Shown here: piece by piece, positions 55,337 through 64,000 of the stretch
How positions within the stretch are numbered: the stretch's first letter is position 1
How the letters are laid out: each line of letters opens with the position of its first letter
NCBI RefSeq assembly: GCF_000420145.1
Contig: NZ_ATUJ01000006.1
Location: 1-64,000 of the forward strand
Length of the DNA stretch: 64,000 nucleotides
Source of the DNA: Paracoccus zeaxanthinifaciens ATCC 21588
GTDB taxonomy: Bacteria; Pseudomonadota; Alphaproteobacteria; Rhodobacterales; Rhodobacteraceae
Reading direction: 5' to 3'
Notes under the pieces: model-generated
The model's database searches: none
What the model saw: only the letters and a program-made list of their open reading frames with translations
What the model was told of the DNA's origin: nothing
Position numbers and translations under genes: made by a program

Positions 55337-56407
55337 ATGAACGGTGTCCTGCCCGACCGCCAGATCCGCGCCATGATCGATGGCGGTGCCATCGCCGCGG
55401 ACCACCCCTTCATTCCCGAACAGATCCAGCCCGCATCGCTGGACCTGCGGCTTGGCCACAAGGCGTATCGCCTGCGGGCCAGCTTCCTTGCGGGGCGGGA
55501 TCGGCGAATCGCCGACCGGCTGGCGGATTTCCAGATGCACCAGATGGATCTCAGCGACGGGGCGGTGCTGGAACGCGGCTGCGTCTATCTGGTGCCGCTG
55601 ATGGAGCGGATCACCCTGCCCAAGGGCGTTCAGGCCGTCGCCAACGCCAAGTCCTCGACGGGGCGGCTGGACCTGCTGACGCGCCTCGTGACGGATGACG
55701 GCACCGAGTTCGACCGCCTGCCCGAGGGGTATGACGGACCGCTCTATGCCGAGATCTGCCCGCGCAGCTTCTCGGTCCTGGTCAGGCCGGGGATGCGCCT
55801 GAACCAGCTGCGCCTGCGGCAGGGACAGGCGGTGCTGGACGACAGCGATCTGGCAGCGCTGCATGCCGATCAGCCGCTGACCGGCGACACGCCCGCGCTG
55901 ATCGACCAGGGCCTGGGCTTCTCGGTCGATCTGCGGGCTGCGACGGGGGACCTGGTGGGCTATCGCGCGCGCCCCCACAGCGGCGTGGTGGACCTGGACC
56001 GGATCGGCGCCTATGACGCCCGCGATTTCTGGGACGAGCTGCGCACGTCTGACGGGCGGCTGATCCTGGATCCCGGCGCGTTCTACATCCTCGTCAGCCG
56101 CGAATCGGTCGCCATTCCCGCGGATTATGCCGCCGAGATGGCCCCCTATCTGGCGATGGTGGGCGAATTCCGCGTCCATTACGCGGGCTTCTTCGATCCG
56201 GGCTTCGGCATCGGCCACCAAGGTCGCGGCGCCCGCGGCGTTCTGGAAGTGCGCTGCCACGAGGCGCCCTTCGTTCTGGAACACGGGCAGGTCGTGGGCC
56301 GCCTGATCTATGAACGGATGGCGGCGCGTCCCGACCGCCTCTACGGTCAGGACATCGCCTCGAACTATCAGGGGCAGGGCCTGAAGCTGGCCAAGCAGTT
56401 CCGTTAA
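55337..56407 (+). CDS. dcd: dCTP deaminase, duplicated-domain alphaproteobacterial form
   Basis: A 356-residue 2'-deoxycytidine 5'-triphosphate deaminase that makes dUTP for thymidylate synthesis. It is about twice the length of E. coli Dcd and shows two dUTPase-like halves. The first has IQPASLDLRLGHKAYRL and ANAKSSTGRLDLLTRLVTDD. The second has GLGFSVDLRAA, YILVSRESVAIP, VHYAGFFDPGFG and LEVRCHEAPFVLEHGQ. The ATG follows AAGGAAG. Its stop overlaps the stop of the convergent methyltransferase gene. Confidence 0.92.
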   Translation: MNGVLPDRQIRAMIDGGAIAADHPFIPEQIQPASLDLRLGHKAYRLRASFLAGRDRRIADRLADFQMHQMDLSDGAVLERGCVYLVPLMERITLPKGVQAVANAKSSTGRLDLLTRLVTDDGTEFDRLPEGYDGPLYAEICPRSFSVLVRPGMRLNQLRLRQGQAVLDDSDLAALHADQPLTGDTPALIDQGLGFSVDLRAATGDLVGYRARPHSGVVDLDRIGAYDARDFWDELRTSDGRLILDPGAFYILVSRESVAIPADYAAEMAPYLAMVGEFRVHYAGFFDPGFGIGHQGRGARGVLEVRCHEAPFVLEHGQVVGRLIYERMAARPDRLYGQDIASNYQGQGLKLAKQFR

Positions 56408-57513
56408 AGCGGGCCCGTCTGCCATAGGCGGATCTTCAGCCCGCCATGCGCCACGATGGGGCCCGGCGGCTGGAACGGCAGGCCCGTGGCCTTGGCAAGG
56501 CCCCCTTCGCTGGTGACGATGCCGATGCGCCAGCCCTGGAAGCGTTCGCGGAACACCTCGCCCATATTGGCATGCAGGCCGAACAGCGGCCCCTTGTTCC
56601 CGATCCGCGCGCCATAGGGCGGGTTCACGATCACGATGCCCGGCGCGCAATCGGGGCGCTGCAGGTCGGCGATGGCGCATTGGCGGAACCGCGCGGTCCC
56701 CGCGACGCCCGCGCGTTCGGCATTGGCCTGCGACATGCGGATCGCGCCCGCATCGCGGTCCGAGCCGAAGAACTGCTGCGGCGCCTTGCCCGGCGCGGGC
56801 GGCGCCATCGCGGCCCATGCGTCCGGGTCGAAATTCGCCAGCCGCTGGAAGGCGAAGCCGCGGCTGCGTCCGGGGGCCAGTCCCGATGCGATCTCGGCGG
56901 CCTCGATCGCGAAGGTGCCCGACCCGCACATCGGGTCCAGCACCGGCTGGCTGCCGTCGAAGCCCATCTGCGACAGGAACATCGCGGCCATCGTCTCGCG
57001 CATGGGGGCCTTGGCGACGGCCTCCTTGTGGCCGCGCTTGTGGAGCGACTCGCCGGTCGAATCGATGCTGAAGGTGACCAGGTCGTCCTCGATCCGTGCC
57101 TTGACGACGATCGCGCCCTCGCCCCCTTCCGGGAGGTTCAGCGTCTCGGCGATGGCACGCTCGATCCGCTGCGTGGCGGCCCCGGCATGGTAGATGCGCG
57201 AGGCGCGGCAGACGGTCTCGACCTTGACCGGCAGGTCGCGGGGCAGGATGTCGGCCCAGGGGAACTTGCGCGCGCGCTTGTCCAGCTGCGCAAGGTGCAT
57301 CGCGCGGAACCCGCCGATCCGCACCAGCACGCGGGTCGCGCCGCGCAGCCACAGATTCGCGCGCCAGACATCGGGCCAGCCGCCGCGGATGGTCACGCCA
57401 CCCGGCTGCTGTTCCGGTTTCCAGCCAAGCGCCGCTGCCTCGGCGGCCAGCGGTGCTTCAAGACCCGGCGTCGCCACCAGGAAGATTTCGAGATCGTTCT
57501 GCTCCATCGCCAT
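56404..57513 (-). CDS. THUMP-domain rRNA methyltransferase (COG0116, RlmL-like)
   Basis: A 369-residue class I SAM-dependent RNA methyltransferase. An N-terminal THUMP domain (about residues 10-165, LEIFLVATPGLEAPLAAEAA) precedes the methyltransferase domain with DPMCGSGTFAIEAAEIASG (SAM site) and the catalytic IVNPPYGARIG. It corresponds to the N-terminal m2G half of E. coli RlmL, which targets 23S rRNA; the exact target here is inferred. It is the last minus-strand gene of the block that begins with argS, and overlaps the dcd stop by 3 bp. Confidence 0.9.
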   Translation of the reverse strand: MAMEQNDLEIFLVATPGLEAPLAAEAAALGWKPEQQPGGVTIRGGWPDVWRANLWLRGATRVLVRIGGFRAMHLAQLDKRARKFPWADILPRDLPVKVETVCRASRIYHAGAATQRIERAIAETLNLPEGGEGAIVVKARIEDDLVTFSIDSTGESLHKRGHKEAVAKAPMRETMAAMFLSQMGFDGSQPVLDPMCGSGTFAIEAAEIASGLAPGRSRGFAFQRLANFDPDAWAAMAPPAPGKAPQQFFGSDRDAGAIRMSQANAERAGVAGTARFRQCAIADLQRPDCAPGIVIVNPPYGARIGNKGPLFGLHANMGEVFRERFQGWRIGIVTSEGGLAKATGLPFQPPGPIVAHGGLKIRLWQTGPL

Positions 57514-57546
57514 GCCCTAGCGCGGGCCGGCGACAAAGCAAAGCCT

Positions 57547-57735
57547 TCAGCGTCGCGTCATCCGGTTCACGTTGCGCATCCGCTTCTTCAGATCGCCCGT
57601 CTGGACATCCTGCTGCGGACCGCCCTGCTGGCCGCCCTTGCGCGACAGCGTATTCATGCCCTTGTTGATCCCCCAGTTCATCGCGCGCCGCGCGACAAGC
57701 CTGGTGAACATGTTGACAAGCTGGTTCATGTTCAT
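57547..57735 (-). CDS. Small hypothetical protein, 62 residues
   Basis: An unrecognised small basic protein (MNMNQLVNMFTRLVARRAMN at the start, ending KKRMRNVNRMTRR). It has an amphipathic Met-rich N-terminal helix and a Gly/Gln-rich middle (RKGGQQGGPQQD). The ATG at 57735 has AGGGGA about 9 nt upstream and lies 12 nt after the scpB stop, so it is probably the last gene of the nagZ-scpA-scpB run. A second ATG at 57729 is also possible. Its function is unknown. Confidence 0.6.
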   Translation of the reverse strand: MNMNQLVNMFTRLVARRAMNWGINKGMNTLSRKGGQQGGPQQDVQTGDLKKRMRNVNRMTRR

Positions 57736-57747
57736 GGCCGCGTTCCC

Positions 57748-58407
57748 CTATTCATCCTCGAACAGATCCTCGGCGGGACCCTCGGGTTCAATATCGTCCT
57801 CGTCGTCGCGTCCCACAAGGGGCGGGGCCAATCCGTCCGAGGGCGGGCGCGATTCCAGCAGCCCTGCCGCGCGCAGTTCCGACAGCCCCGGCAGATCGCG
57901 CGCCGATTCCAGCCCGAAATGATCGAGGAAGCCTTCGGTCACCACGAAGGTCGCGGGGCGGCCCGGGGTCTGGCGACGGCGACCCATGCGGACCCACTCC
58001 ATCTCGATCAGCTGGTCCAGCGTGCCGCGATTGACGGCGACACCGCGGATCTCCTCGATCTCGGCGCGGGTGACGGGCTGGTGATAGGCGATGATGGCCA
58101 GCGTCTCGATCGCGGCGCGCGACAGGCGGCGGGCCTCGACGGTCTCGGTCTGCATGAGGAAGGACAGGTCGGGCGCGGTGCGGAAGGCATAGCCGTCGCC
58201 GATCCGTTCCAGCACCACCCCGCGCCCCGCATAGGATGCCCGCAATGCGCGCACCGCCTCGGCCGGGTCGCAGCCCTGCGGCATCCGCGCGGCCAGTTCG
58301 CGCATCGACACGGGCGCGGGTGCCGCGAACAGAATCGCCTCGACCATGCGTTCCTGTTCGGCCATGGGCGGGGGCGGGAAATCGGCGGTGTCAGGCGCGG
58401 TCGTCAT
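57748..58407 (-). CDS. scpB: Segregation and condensation protein B
   Basis: A 219-residue winged-helix kleisin-interacting protein of the Smc-ScpAB condensin. Motifs are MVEAILFAAPAPVSMRELAA, FRTAPDLSFLMQ, LSRAAIETLAIIAYHQPVTR (the ScpB hallmark), EIEEIRGVAVNRGTLDQLIE and RPATFVVTEGFLDHFGL. The tail (about residues 180-219) is acidic. The ATG at 58407 overlaps the scpA stop by 17 bp; a longer upstream frame was rejected. Confidence 0.95.
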   Translation of the reverse strand: MTTAPDTADFPPPPMAEQERMVEAILFAAPAPVSMRELAARMPQGCDPAEAVRALRASYAGRGVVLERIGDGYAFRTAPDLSFLMQTETVEARRLSRAAIETLAIIAYHQPVTRAEIEEIRGVAVNRGTLDQLIEMEWVRMGRRRQTPGRPATFVVTEGFLDHFGLESARDLPGLSELRAAGLLESRPPSDGLAPPLVGRDDEDDIEPEGPAEDLFEDE

Positions 58408-59215
58408 TGCTTCTTTCGCGATAGGAGATGGGCGCGAACGTGTCGGACTGGCGTATCTCCAGCCTGCCCTGCCGCGCAAGTTCCAGCGAGGCCGCGAAGG
58501 TCGCGGCGGTCGCGCTGCGCCGGCGCGCAGGCTCGGACGACCAGCCCTCGGGCAGGAAGACCGACAGGTCCGTCCACTGCCCCGCAAAGCCGATCATGCG
58601 CCGCAGCCGGTCCAGCGCCTGTTCCATGGTGAAGACGTCGGTACGGTCGAAGGCGAAGGGGCGGAACTCGTCCTTGGTCTTCAGCCGGGCATAGGCGCGC
58701 ATCAGGTCGATCAGCCCGGCCTGCCATTCGGTCCGCCGCGCCCGCGTCACCGTTTCCGGCGCCCCGCGGGCAAAGCGGGTCTGCCCCAGCCGGTCGCGGC
58801 CCATCAGCCGTTCGGCGGCCTGGCGCATGGCGGACAGCCGCTCCAGCTGGAAGGCCAGATGCTCGGCCATGTCCTCGGCCGATGGGCCCTCGGCCTCGGG
58901 GTCGGGCGGCAGCAGCAGGCGCGACTTCAGGAAGGCCAGCCAGGCCGCCATCACCAGGTAGTCGGCGGCCAGCTCGATCCGCAGGGCGCGCGCCTTCTCG
59001 ACGAAGACCAGGTACTGCTCGGCCAGTTCCAGGACGCTGATCTTCAGCAGATCGACCTTCTGTGTCCGCGCCATGGTCAGAAGCAGGTCCAGCGGCCCCT
59101 CGTAACCCTCGACATCGACGATCAGCGCCTCGTCCGCGCGGCGCTGCGCGACGGCATCGGCGTCGTGATCGGGGTCCGGAACGGGCCGCAGATGGGGGGC
59201 GTGGGGTCGGGGCAA
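58391..59215 (-). CDS. scpA: Segregation and condensation protein A
   Basis: A 274-residue kleisin subunit that bridges the Smc heads. The N-terminal VEGYEGPLDLLLTMARTQKV and DLLKISVLELAEQYLVFVEK are the ScpA signature. AADYLVMAAWLAFLKSRLLL follows, and the C-terminal winged helix reads LSVFLPEGW, TAATFAASLELARQGRLEI. The ORF could start before the conserved part, since its first 25 residues are unconserved. It overlaps scpB and lies about 60 nt after nagZ. Confidence 0.94.
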   Translation of the reverse strand: MPRPHAPHLRPVPDPDHDADAVAQRRADEALIVDVEGYEGPLDLLLTMARTQKVDLLKISVLELAEQYLVFVEKARALRIELAADYLVMAAWLAFLKSRLLLPPDPEAEGPSAEDMAEHLAFQLERLSAMRQAAERLMGRDRLGQTRFARGAPETVTRARRTEWQAGLIDLMRAYARLKTKDEFRPFAFDRTDVFTMEQALDRLRRMIGFAGQWTDLSVFLPEGWSSEPARRRSATAATFAASLELARQGRLEIRQSDTFAPISYRERSNDDRA

Positions 59216-59273
59216 AGGGGTATCCTTGGCGGGCGGGGCAAGGACCGAAGCGTCCCGCCCCCTGCCCTGTCTG

Positions 59274-60260
59274 TCAAGCGATGGCGCGGGTCAGGTCCTG
59301 CCATTCGGCCAGCAGGGCAGCCTGATCGGCGGCCTGCGGCGGATGGCGCAGGGCCAGCGCGGCATCGGCGCGGCGCAGCGCATCGGGGCCCATCGCGCCC
59401 GCGGCCTCGACCACGGGGCGCATCTGGGCGATGTCGCCGTTGCAGTGCAGCACCACGTCGCAGCCCGCCTGGACCGAGGCGCGGGCACGGTCGGCATGGC
59501 TGCCGGGCAAGGCGTTCATCGTGATGTCGTCGGTCATCAGCAACCCGTCGAAGCCGATATCGCGGCGGATCGCGTCGATCACCGCAGCCGAGGCCGTGGC
59601 AGGCCGGTCGTCCAGCGCAGTAAAGCGGATATGCGCGGTCATGCCCAAAGGCAGGTCCGCCAGCGCGCGGAAGGGCGCGAAATCCAGCGCCGACAGGTCG
59701 CCCGCATCGGCATCCACCACGGGCAGATCGTGATGGCTGTCGGCCTGCGCGCGGCCATGGCCCGGCATGTGCTTGACCACGGGCAGCACGCCCGCATCCA
59801 GCATCCCCTGTGCGGCGGCCCGGCCCAGCTGGGCGATCCGCGCCGGGTCGGTCCCGAGGCAGCGGTCCCGCAGGAAGGGATGGGTCGCGTCCTGCGCCAC
59901 GTCCAGCGTCGGCGCACAGTTCGAATCGATCCCGACCGCGCGCAGTTCCTGGCCGATCAGGTGATATCGCAGCCACATCGCGCGCGGACCGGCATCGGCC
60001 TGCGACAGCGGCGCGGGCCAGTCGCGCCAATGCGGCGCGCGCAGGCGCTGCACGCGCCCGCCTTCCTGGTCGACCGTGATCAGCGCATCGCGACCGACCG
60101 CCTCGCGCAGGTCATCGGTCAGGCGGCGCAGCTGATCGGGGCTTTCGACATTCCTGCCGAACAGGATGAAGCCCCAAGGATCGGCCTCGCGGAAGAAGGC
60201 GGCCTCGTCGGCGGTCAGGACCGTTCCGGCGATGCCGCCCAGGATCGTCGCGCTGGTCAT
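59274..60260 (-). CDS. nagZ: Beta-N-acetylhexosaminidase NagZ
   Basis: A 328-residue GH3 family enzyme that removes N-acetylglucosamine from peptidoglycan recycling intermediates in the cytoplasm. The NagZ signatures are VDQEGGRVQRLR, NCAPTLDVAQD, KHMPGHGRAQADSHHDLPVV (with the acid/base His-Asp loop) and LLMTDDITMNALPG (the nucleophile Asp region). It lies 4 nt downstream of the SPOR-domain gene and upstream of scpA, a conserved Rhodobacteraceae arrangement. Confidence 0.95.
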   Translation of the reverse strand: MTSATILGGIAGTVLTADEAAFFREADPWGFILFGRNVESPDQLRRLTDDLREAVGRDALITVDQEGGRVQRLRAPHWRDWPAPLSQADAGPRAMWLRYHLIGQELRAVGIDSNCAPTLDVAQDATHPFLRDRCLGTDPARIAQLGRAAAQGMLDAGVLPVVKHMPGHGRAQADSHHDLPVVDADAGDLSALDFAPFRALADLPLGMTAHIRFTALDDRPATASAAVIDAIRRDIGFDGLLMTDDITMNALPGSHADRARASVQAGCDVVLHCNGDIAQMRPVVEAAGAMGPDALRRADAALALRHPPQAADQAALLAEWQDLTRAIA

Positions 60261-60264
60261 CGGC

Positions 60265-61407
60265 TCAGTTCAGCGCCAGGCAGTCGGTTCCCGACGATTT
60301 CAGCGCCGAGCAAAACTCGCGTGCCTGCGACAGCGACCCGAAGCCCGCAACGCGCAGGCGCCAGAAGGTGCGCCCGTTCGACTGGTGCTGCTGGATCACC
60401 GGCGATTTCCCCGAGAACAGCCCCGAGTTGCGGCCCGCAAGGCGCTGCCATTCGCCCTGCGCGATGGCGTTGCTGTCGAAGGCGCCGACCTGGACCACCG
60501 GACCGCTGGCCGTGCTGGCAGCGACGGGCGCGGGTTCGGGCGCGGGACGTTCGGCTGGTGCCGCCGCGGCGGCTGCGGGTGCCGCATCGGTGCGGGTCGC
60601 GGCGGGGGCTGACGCCACGCGCGTGGTGCGCGGACGGGGTGCCGGGCGGGTCGAGGCCACGAGGACGCCGGGGCTGGCCTCGGCCTGCGCCTGGGCAAGG
60701 GCCTCGGTGATGGCGGTGGCCTGCGCGGGGGCGCCGGTCTCGTCGGTGACGACGGCGGTGACCGGACCCTCGGATGCGGGGGCGTCGATGATCGCGGCCT
60801 CGTTCACGGCCTGGTCGGCCAGGGCGCGTTCCGATGCCTGGGCGGCCTCGGCCTCGGCCAGGGCGCGTGCCTCGGCATCCGACAGCGGCACGACGGGTTC
60901 ACCGTCGAAGTTCAGCTGCGTCTCGGACGGGTTTGCGGGCTCGCGGGCCGTGGCACCCAGTTGCCCCATGGCAACATCATCCTCGGCCAGTTCGGTGGCG
61001 GCGGGCGCGATCGCGACCTGCGAGGTCGCACCGGCCTGTTCGCCGGCGGCGACCGTGTTCACGGCCAGACCGGTGTGATTCGTCAGCTGACCGCCCGGAT
61101 TTTCCGGCGTGGTCCGCGCCTCGCCCTGGATCGCGCGGATGACCGGAACGCCCGAAACGTCGCGCGAAACCAGTTCCCACCCCCAGGCCAGAAGCCCGAT
61201 CATCAACCCGACCGAGGCCAGCGCACCGACGTAATGCGTTAGCCGCGCGACCCGCGCGCCGATGCCGTCGGAACCAGTGCCTGCGGGATATTCCGCATCG
61301 GTTCCGGCCTCATCGCCGCGCCAGTTCGCCTGGTCGTAGGAGAATTCGCGCTTCACCTTGTGGCGCGAGAACACATAGCCGCCTTCGCGGAAATCCATCA
61401 CTGCCAT
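60265..61407 (-). CDS. SPOR-domain cell-envelope protein
   Basis: A 380-residue bitopic protein. A cytoplasmic N-terminal part of about 70 residues and one transmembrane helix (YVGALASVGLMIGLLAWGWE) are followed by a long Ala/Glu/Pro-rich periplasmic linker. The C-terminal SPOR domain (about residues 300-380) reads GPVVQVGAFDSNAIAQGEWQ and RVAGFGSLSQAREFCSALKS. SPOR domains bind denuded glycan at division sites. The ATG at 61407 (MAVMDFREGG) was preferred to a longer frame. It lies between argS and nagZ. Confidence 0.9.
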   Translation of the reverse strand: MAVMDFREGGYVFSRHKVKREFSYDQANWRGDEAGTDAEYPAGTGSDGIGARVARLTHYVGALASVGLMIGLLAWGWELVSRDVSGVPVIRAIQGEARTTPENPGGQLTNHTGLAVNTVAAGEQAGATSQVAIAPAATELAEDDVAMGQLGATAREPANPSETQLNFDGEPVVPLSDAEARALAEAEAAQASERALADQAVNEAAIIDAPASEGPVTAVVTDETGAPAQATAITEALAQAQAEASPGVLVASTRPAPRPRTTRVASAPAATRTDAAPAAAAAAPAERPAPEPAPVAASTASGPVVQVGAFDSNAIAQGEWQRLAGRNSGLFSGKSPVIQQHQSNGRTFWRLRVAGFGSLSQAREFCSALKSSGTDCLALN

Positions 61408-61477
61408 GTCTGCCTGCCTGCCGGTTTGCCCGGGTTTCGTTGACTGCCTTGGTATGGCCGGCGGCGGAGGCTGTTGG

Positions 61478-63220
61478 TCAGCGCATTTCTTCCGCCGGTC
61501 TGACGCCAAGAATAGCGAGACCGCCCGAAATCACAACGCCGACGGCCCGTGCCAGTGCAATTTTTCCCTGGCTCGTGGCCGCGTCGCCTTCTTGCAGAAA
61601 GCGCAATGACAGATCGTCATTGCCGCGATTCCACAGCGAATGCAACTCCGACGCGATCTCATAGAGGAAGAACGCGATGCGATGCGGCTCGTGCGCGCGG
61701 GCGGCATGTTCCACCAGGCGCGGCCATTCGGCGATCTTGCGGGCAAGGTCCAGCTCGGCCGGATGCGACAGGACGGACAGGTCGGCGGCCGTCAGCGCCG
61801 CATCGGATGCGTCGATCCCTGCCTCGGCCGCGCGGCGCAGGACCGAGTTCACGCGCGCATTGGCGTATTGCACGTACCAGACGGGGTTGTCCTTGGACTG
61901 CTCCAGCACCTTGGCGAAGTCGAAATCCAGCGCCGCGTCGTTCTTGCGGGTCAGCATGATGAAGCGGGTCACGTCGGCGCCCGCCTCCTCGACCACGTCG
62001 CGCAGGGTGACGAAGGTGCCGGCGCGCTTGGACATCTTGAACGGCTCGCCGTTCTTGAACAGCTTGACCAGCTGGATCAGCTTGATGTCCAGCGGCACGC
62101 GACCGTTCGACAGCGCCTTGACCGCCGCGTTCATGCGCTTGACATAGCCGCCGTGATCGGCGCCGAACACGTCGATCAGCTGGTCGAAGCCGCGGTCGAT
62201 CTTGTCCCAGTGATAGGCGATGTCGGGCGCGAAATAGGTCCAGGCCCCGTCCGATTTCTGGATCGGGCGGTCCACGTCGTCGCCATGCGCGGACGACCGG
62301 AACAGCAGCTGCTCGCGTTCCTCCCAATCCTCGGGCAGCTTGCCCTTGGGCGGTTCCAGCACGCCGCGATAGATCAGGTCCATGCCGCGCAGCCGCTCGA
62401 TCGCGGCCTCGATCCGGCCCGAACCGTAAAGCGCCTTCTCGCTGCTGTAGACATCCATGCGGACGCCCAGGGCGTCGAGGTCCTCGCGGATCACCTCCAT
62501 CATGGCCTCGGTCGCGAAGTCGCGGATCTCGGCCAGCCATTCGGATTCGGGGCGGTCCAGCAGGCTGTCGCCGTATTTCGCCTTCAGCGCCTCGCCCACC
62601 GGGATCAGGTAGTCGCCGGGATAGAGCCCCTCGCGGATCTCGGGCTCCAGCCCGTTCGCCTCGCGGTAACGTTCGTATGCCGAGCGTGCCAGCACGTCGA
62701 CCTGCGCGCCGCCGTCGTTGATGTAGTATTCGCGCGTGACGTCATGCCCCGAGAAGTCCAGCAGGTTCGCCAGCGCATCGCCGAAGACCGCGCCGCGGAC
62801 ATGGCCCACATGCATCGGGCCGGTCGGGTTCGCGCTGACGAACTCGACATTGACCTTCTGCTCGGCACCGATGGTCGAGCGCCCGTAATCGGCGCCCGCG
62901 ACCAGCGCGTCGCGCACGATGCCCTGCCAGACGGCGGGCGACAGGCGCAGGTTCAGGAAGCCCGGTCCCGCCACCTCGGCCGAGGTGATGCGGTCGTCGG
63001 TCAGCCGCGCGGCCAGACGTTCGGCGATGTCGCGGGGCTTCAGCCCGGCGGGCTTGGCCAGCACCATCGCGGCATTGGTCGCCATGTCGCCATGGGCGGG
63101 ATCGCGGGGCGGTTCGACCGTGACATTGGCATGGTCCAGGCCCTGCGGCAGCTCGCCGGCCTCGGCCATCTGGTCCAGCGCCTGGATGACGCGGTCGCGG
63201 AGATCGGTGAAGAGGTTCAT
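61478..63220 (-). CDS. argS: Arginyl-tRNA synthetase
   Basis: A 580-residue class I synthetase. The HIGH motif is [13 protein letters not shown] in the context [11 protein letters not shown]. The N-terminal Add1 domain ([40 protein letters not shown]) and the C-terminal anticodon-binding DALR domain ([40 protein letters not shown]) are present. The KMSKS loop appears as [10 protein letters not shown]. It heads the operon argS-SPOR-nagZ-scpA-scpB. Confidence 0.97.
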   Translation of the reverse strand: MNLFTDLRDRVIQALDQMAEAGELPQGLDHANVTVEPPRDPAHGDMATNAAMVLAKPAGLKPRDIAERLAARLTDDRITSAEVAGPGFLNLRLSPAVWQGIVRDALVAGADYGRSTIGAEQKVNVEFVSANPTGPMHVGHVRGAVFGDALANLLDFSGHDVTREYYINDGGAQVDVLARSAYERYREANGLEPEIREGLYPGDYLIPVGEALKAKYGDSLLDRPESEWLAEIRDFATEAMMEVIREDLDALGVRMDVYSSEKALYGSGRIEAAIERLRGMDLIYRGVLEPPKGKLPEDWEEREQLLFRSSAHGDDVDRPIQKSDGAWTYFAPDIAYHWDKIDRGFDQLIDVFGADHGGYVKRMNAAVKALSNGRVPLDIKLIQLVKLFKNGEPFKMSKRAGTFVTLRDVVEEAGADVTRFIMLTRKNDAALDFDFAKVLEQSKDNPVWYVQYANARVNSVLRRAAEAGIDASDAALTAADLSVLSHPAELDLARKIAEWPRLVEHAARAHEPHRIAFFLYEIASELHSLWNRGNDDLSLRFLQEGDAATSQGKIALARAVGVVISGGLAILGVRPAEEMR

Positions 63221-63290
63221 GGTAGGCTTCCTGATTGACCCACGCGGATTAGCCCCTGCCGCGCCCGAAGGTCAACAGCCCGCACCCGCC

Positions 63291-64000
63291 TCACCGGTCG
63301 TCCCCGCTGCTTTCGATCAGGCCGGGATCGTCCTTGGCGGTCTCGGCCACCTCCTCGATCTCGGTGCGGCGGGGCTGGCCGCCGGGGACCGATCCGTTGC
63401 CCTCGCCCCGCCGGACGGCCTCGGCCTCGGCGCGGGCGACGGCGCGGCCACCGTCGCCGGGGGCGGATTCGGCTTCGGCGGCAAGACGCTCGGCGGTTTC
63501 GCGCGGCAGCATGGACACGATATGCGTGTCGGGCTTGCCCACCAGGTCGGCATCCTCGTGGATGAACCACATCTCGGATCCCTGGACGACGACCAGCGGA
63601 ACGGCCTCGGGGCGGGCCTCGCGCCAATGGTCCAGCGTGTATTCCTCGGTCAGGCGGGTGGTGCGGAAGATCCAGCCCTCGGCCAGCAGGTCCAGGTACT
63701 GCGCCAGCGTCCGGTTGCCCATGATCGTCTGGCCGCCCAGCTGGTTCGGCAGGGCGTGGCGGGCGCGATCCTCCTTGTGGCGGGCCAGCTGCCAGATCGC
63801 CTCGCGCCCGTATTCGGGGGCAAGGTCGGTCGCCACCAGCGTGTTGTAGGCGTCGTTGTCGGATGCCGCGAGGATCGCGGAATAGGCGATGAACTCGACA
63901 TTGTGTTCCGCCGCCTCGCCCAGGATGTCGCCATAGAAGGTGTGGACCCCGGCGGCGCGGGCGGTGCGCAGGTGGTCGCGGTTCGTGTCGGTGACCAGCA
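63291..64000 (-). CDS. Cation/proton antiporter, C-terminal part (cut by window edge)
   Basis: About 235 codons of the 3' end of a larger gene. The visible part begins inside a TrkA-N/RCK-like regulatory domain (LVTDTNRDHLRTARAAGVHT, AAEHNVEFIAYSAILAASDN). A C-terminal region of about 120 residues follows, with EYTLDHWREARPEAVPLVVV and an acidic, low-complexity tail. This layout matches the cytoplasmic half of CPA1-type Na+(K+)/H+ antiporters in Rhodobacteraceae; the membrane part lies beyond the edge. It is 70 bp upstream of argS on the same strand. Confidence 0.75.
   Translation of the reverse strand, partial: LVTDTNRDHLRTARAAGVHTFYGDILGEAAEHNVEFIAYSAILAASDNDAYNTLVATDLAPEYGREAIWQLARHKEDRARHALPNQLGGQTIMGNRTLAQYLDLLAEGWIFRTTRLTEEYTLDHWREARPEAVPLVVVQGSEMWFIHEDADLVGKPDTHIVSMLPRETAERLAAEAESAPGDGGRAVARAEAEAVRRGEGNGSVPGGQPRRTEIEEVAETAKDDPGLIESSGDDR

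Overview
The window looks like chromosomal DNA of an alphaproteobacterium of the Rhodobacteraceae/Paracoccaceae, most likely Paracoccus or a close relative. The base composition is GC-rich. The gene set is typical of that group: GcrA, phosphatidylcholine synthase, the short alphaproteobacterial HprK, cytochrome c', a HIG1-type small membrane protein, TRAP transporters and the two-domain dCTP deaminase. Almost everything is core or near-core housekeeping content. I see no prophage, insertion sequence, CRISPR array or defence island.

Layout, 1-20 kb: the start of tuf (cut by the left edge), a DUF533 protein, a cytochrome c'/b561 pair, a general-stress SDR, parC, an SH3 protein, a second SDR, a HIG1-like protein and a cobalamin adenosyltransferase. 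Then come etfB-etfA and 3-hydroxybutyryl-CoA dehydrogenase. A minus-strand regulatory run follows: hprK-rapZ-EIIA(Man)-HPr-tetR-DUF2852. It stands back to back with pckA across a palindromic control region. argD-argF, an ABC-2 permease and gcrA complete the stretch.

Layout, 20-41 kb: metG, arginase and katE, then the most striking element of the window. This is a tRNA-Leu(UAA) gene (25908-26239) split in its anticodon loop by a 245-nt group I intron whose P1-P9 core can be drawn from the sequence. After it come an MFS gene, a NYN-domain protein, folK, rpoZ-rsh, DUF2062, a Hint-domain protein, the cell-shape operon mreB-mreC-mreD-mrdA-rodA, and leuA preceded by a leucine-rich leader peptide with attenuator hairpins.

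Layout, 41-64 kb: uspA with an AGCS symporter, a FucP-like MFS gene, a small unknown gene behind a perfect palindrome, pcs, an SseB-like gene, a serine hydrolase, bamE and yceD(DUF177)-rpmF-plsX-fabH. A TRAP transporter (dctQ-dctM-dctP) sits between fabH and ihfA-merR, genes that I believe are usually adjacent in relatives. The right part holds tRNA-Pro(GGG), dcd, an RNA methyltransferase, scpB-scpA-nagZ, a SPOR protein, argS and the 3' part of a cation/proton antiporter cut by the right edge.

Several blocks work together. HprK, HPr, EIIA(Man) and RapZ form a sugar-independent regulatory PTS next to the gluconeogenic gene pckA. MreBCD, PBP2 and RodA build the elongasome. PlsX and FabH feed phospholipid synthesis. 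ScpA and ScpB act in chromosome segregation. RpoZ and Rsh pair the (p)ppGpp enzyme with part of its RNA polymerase target.
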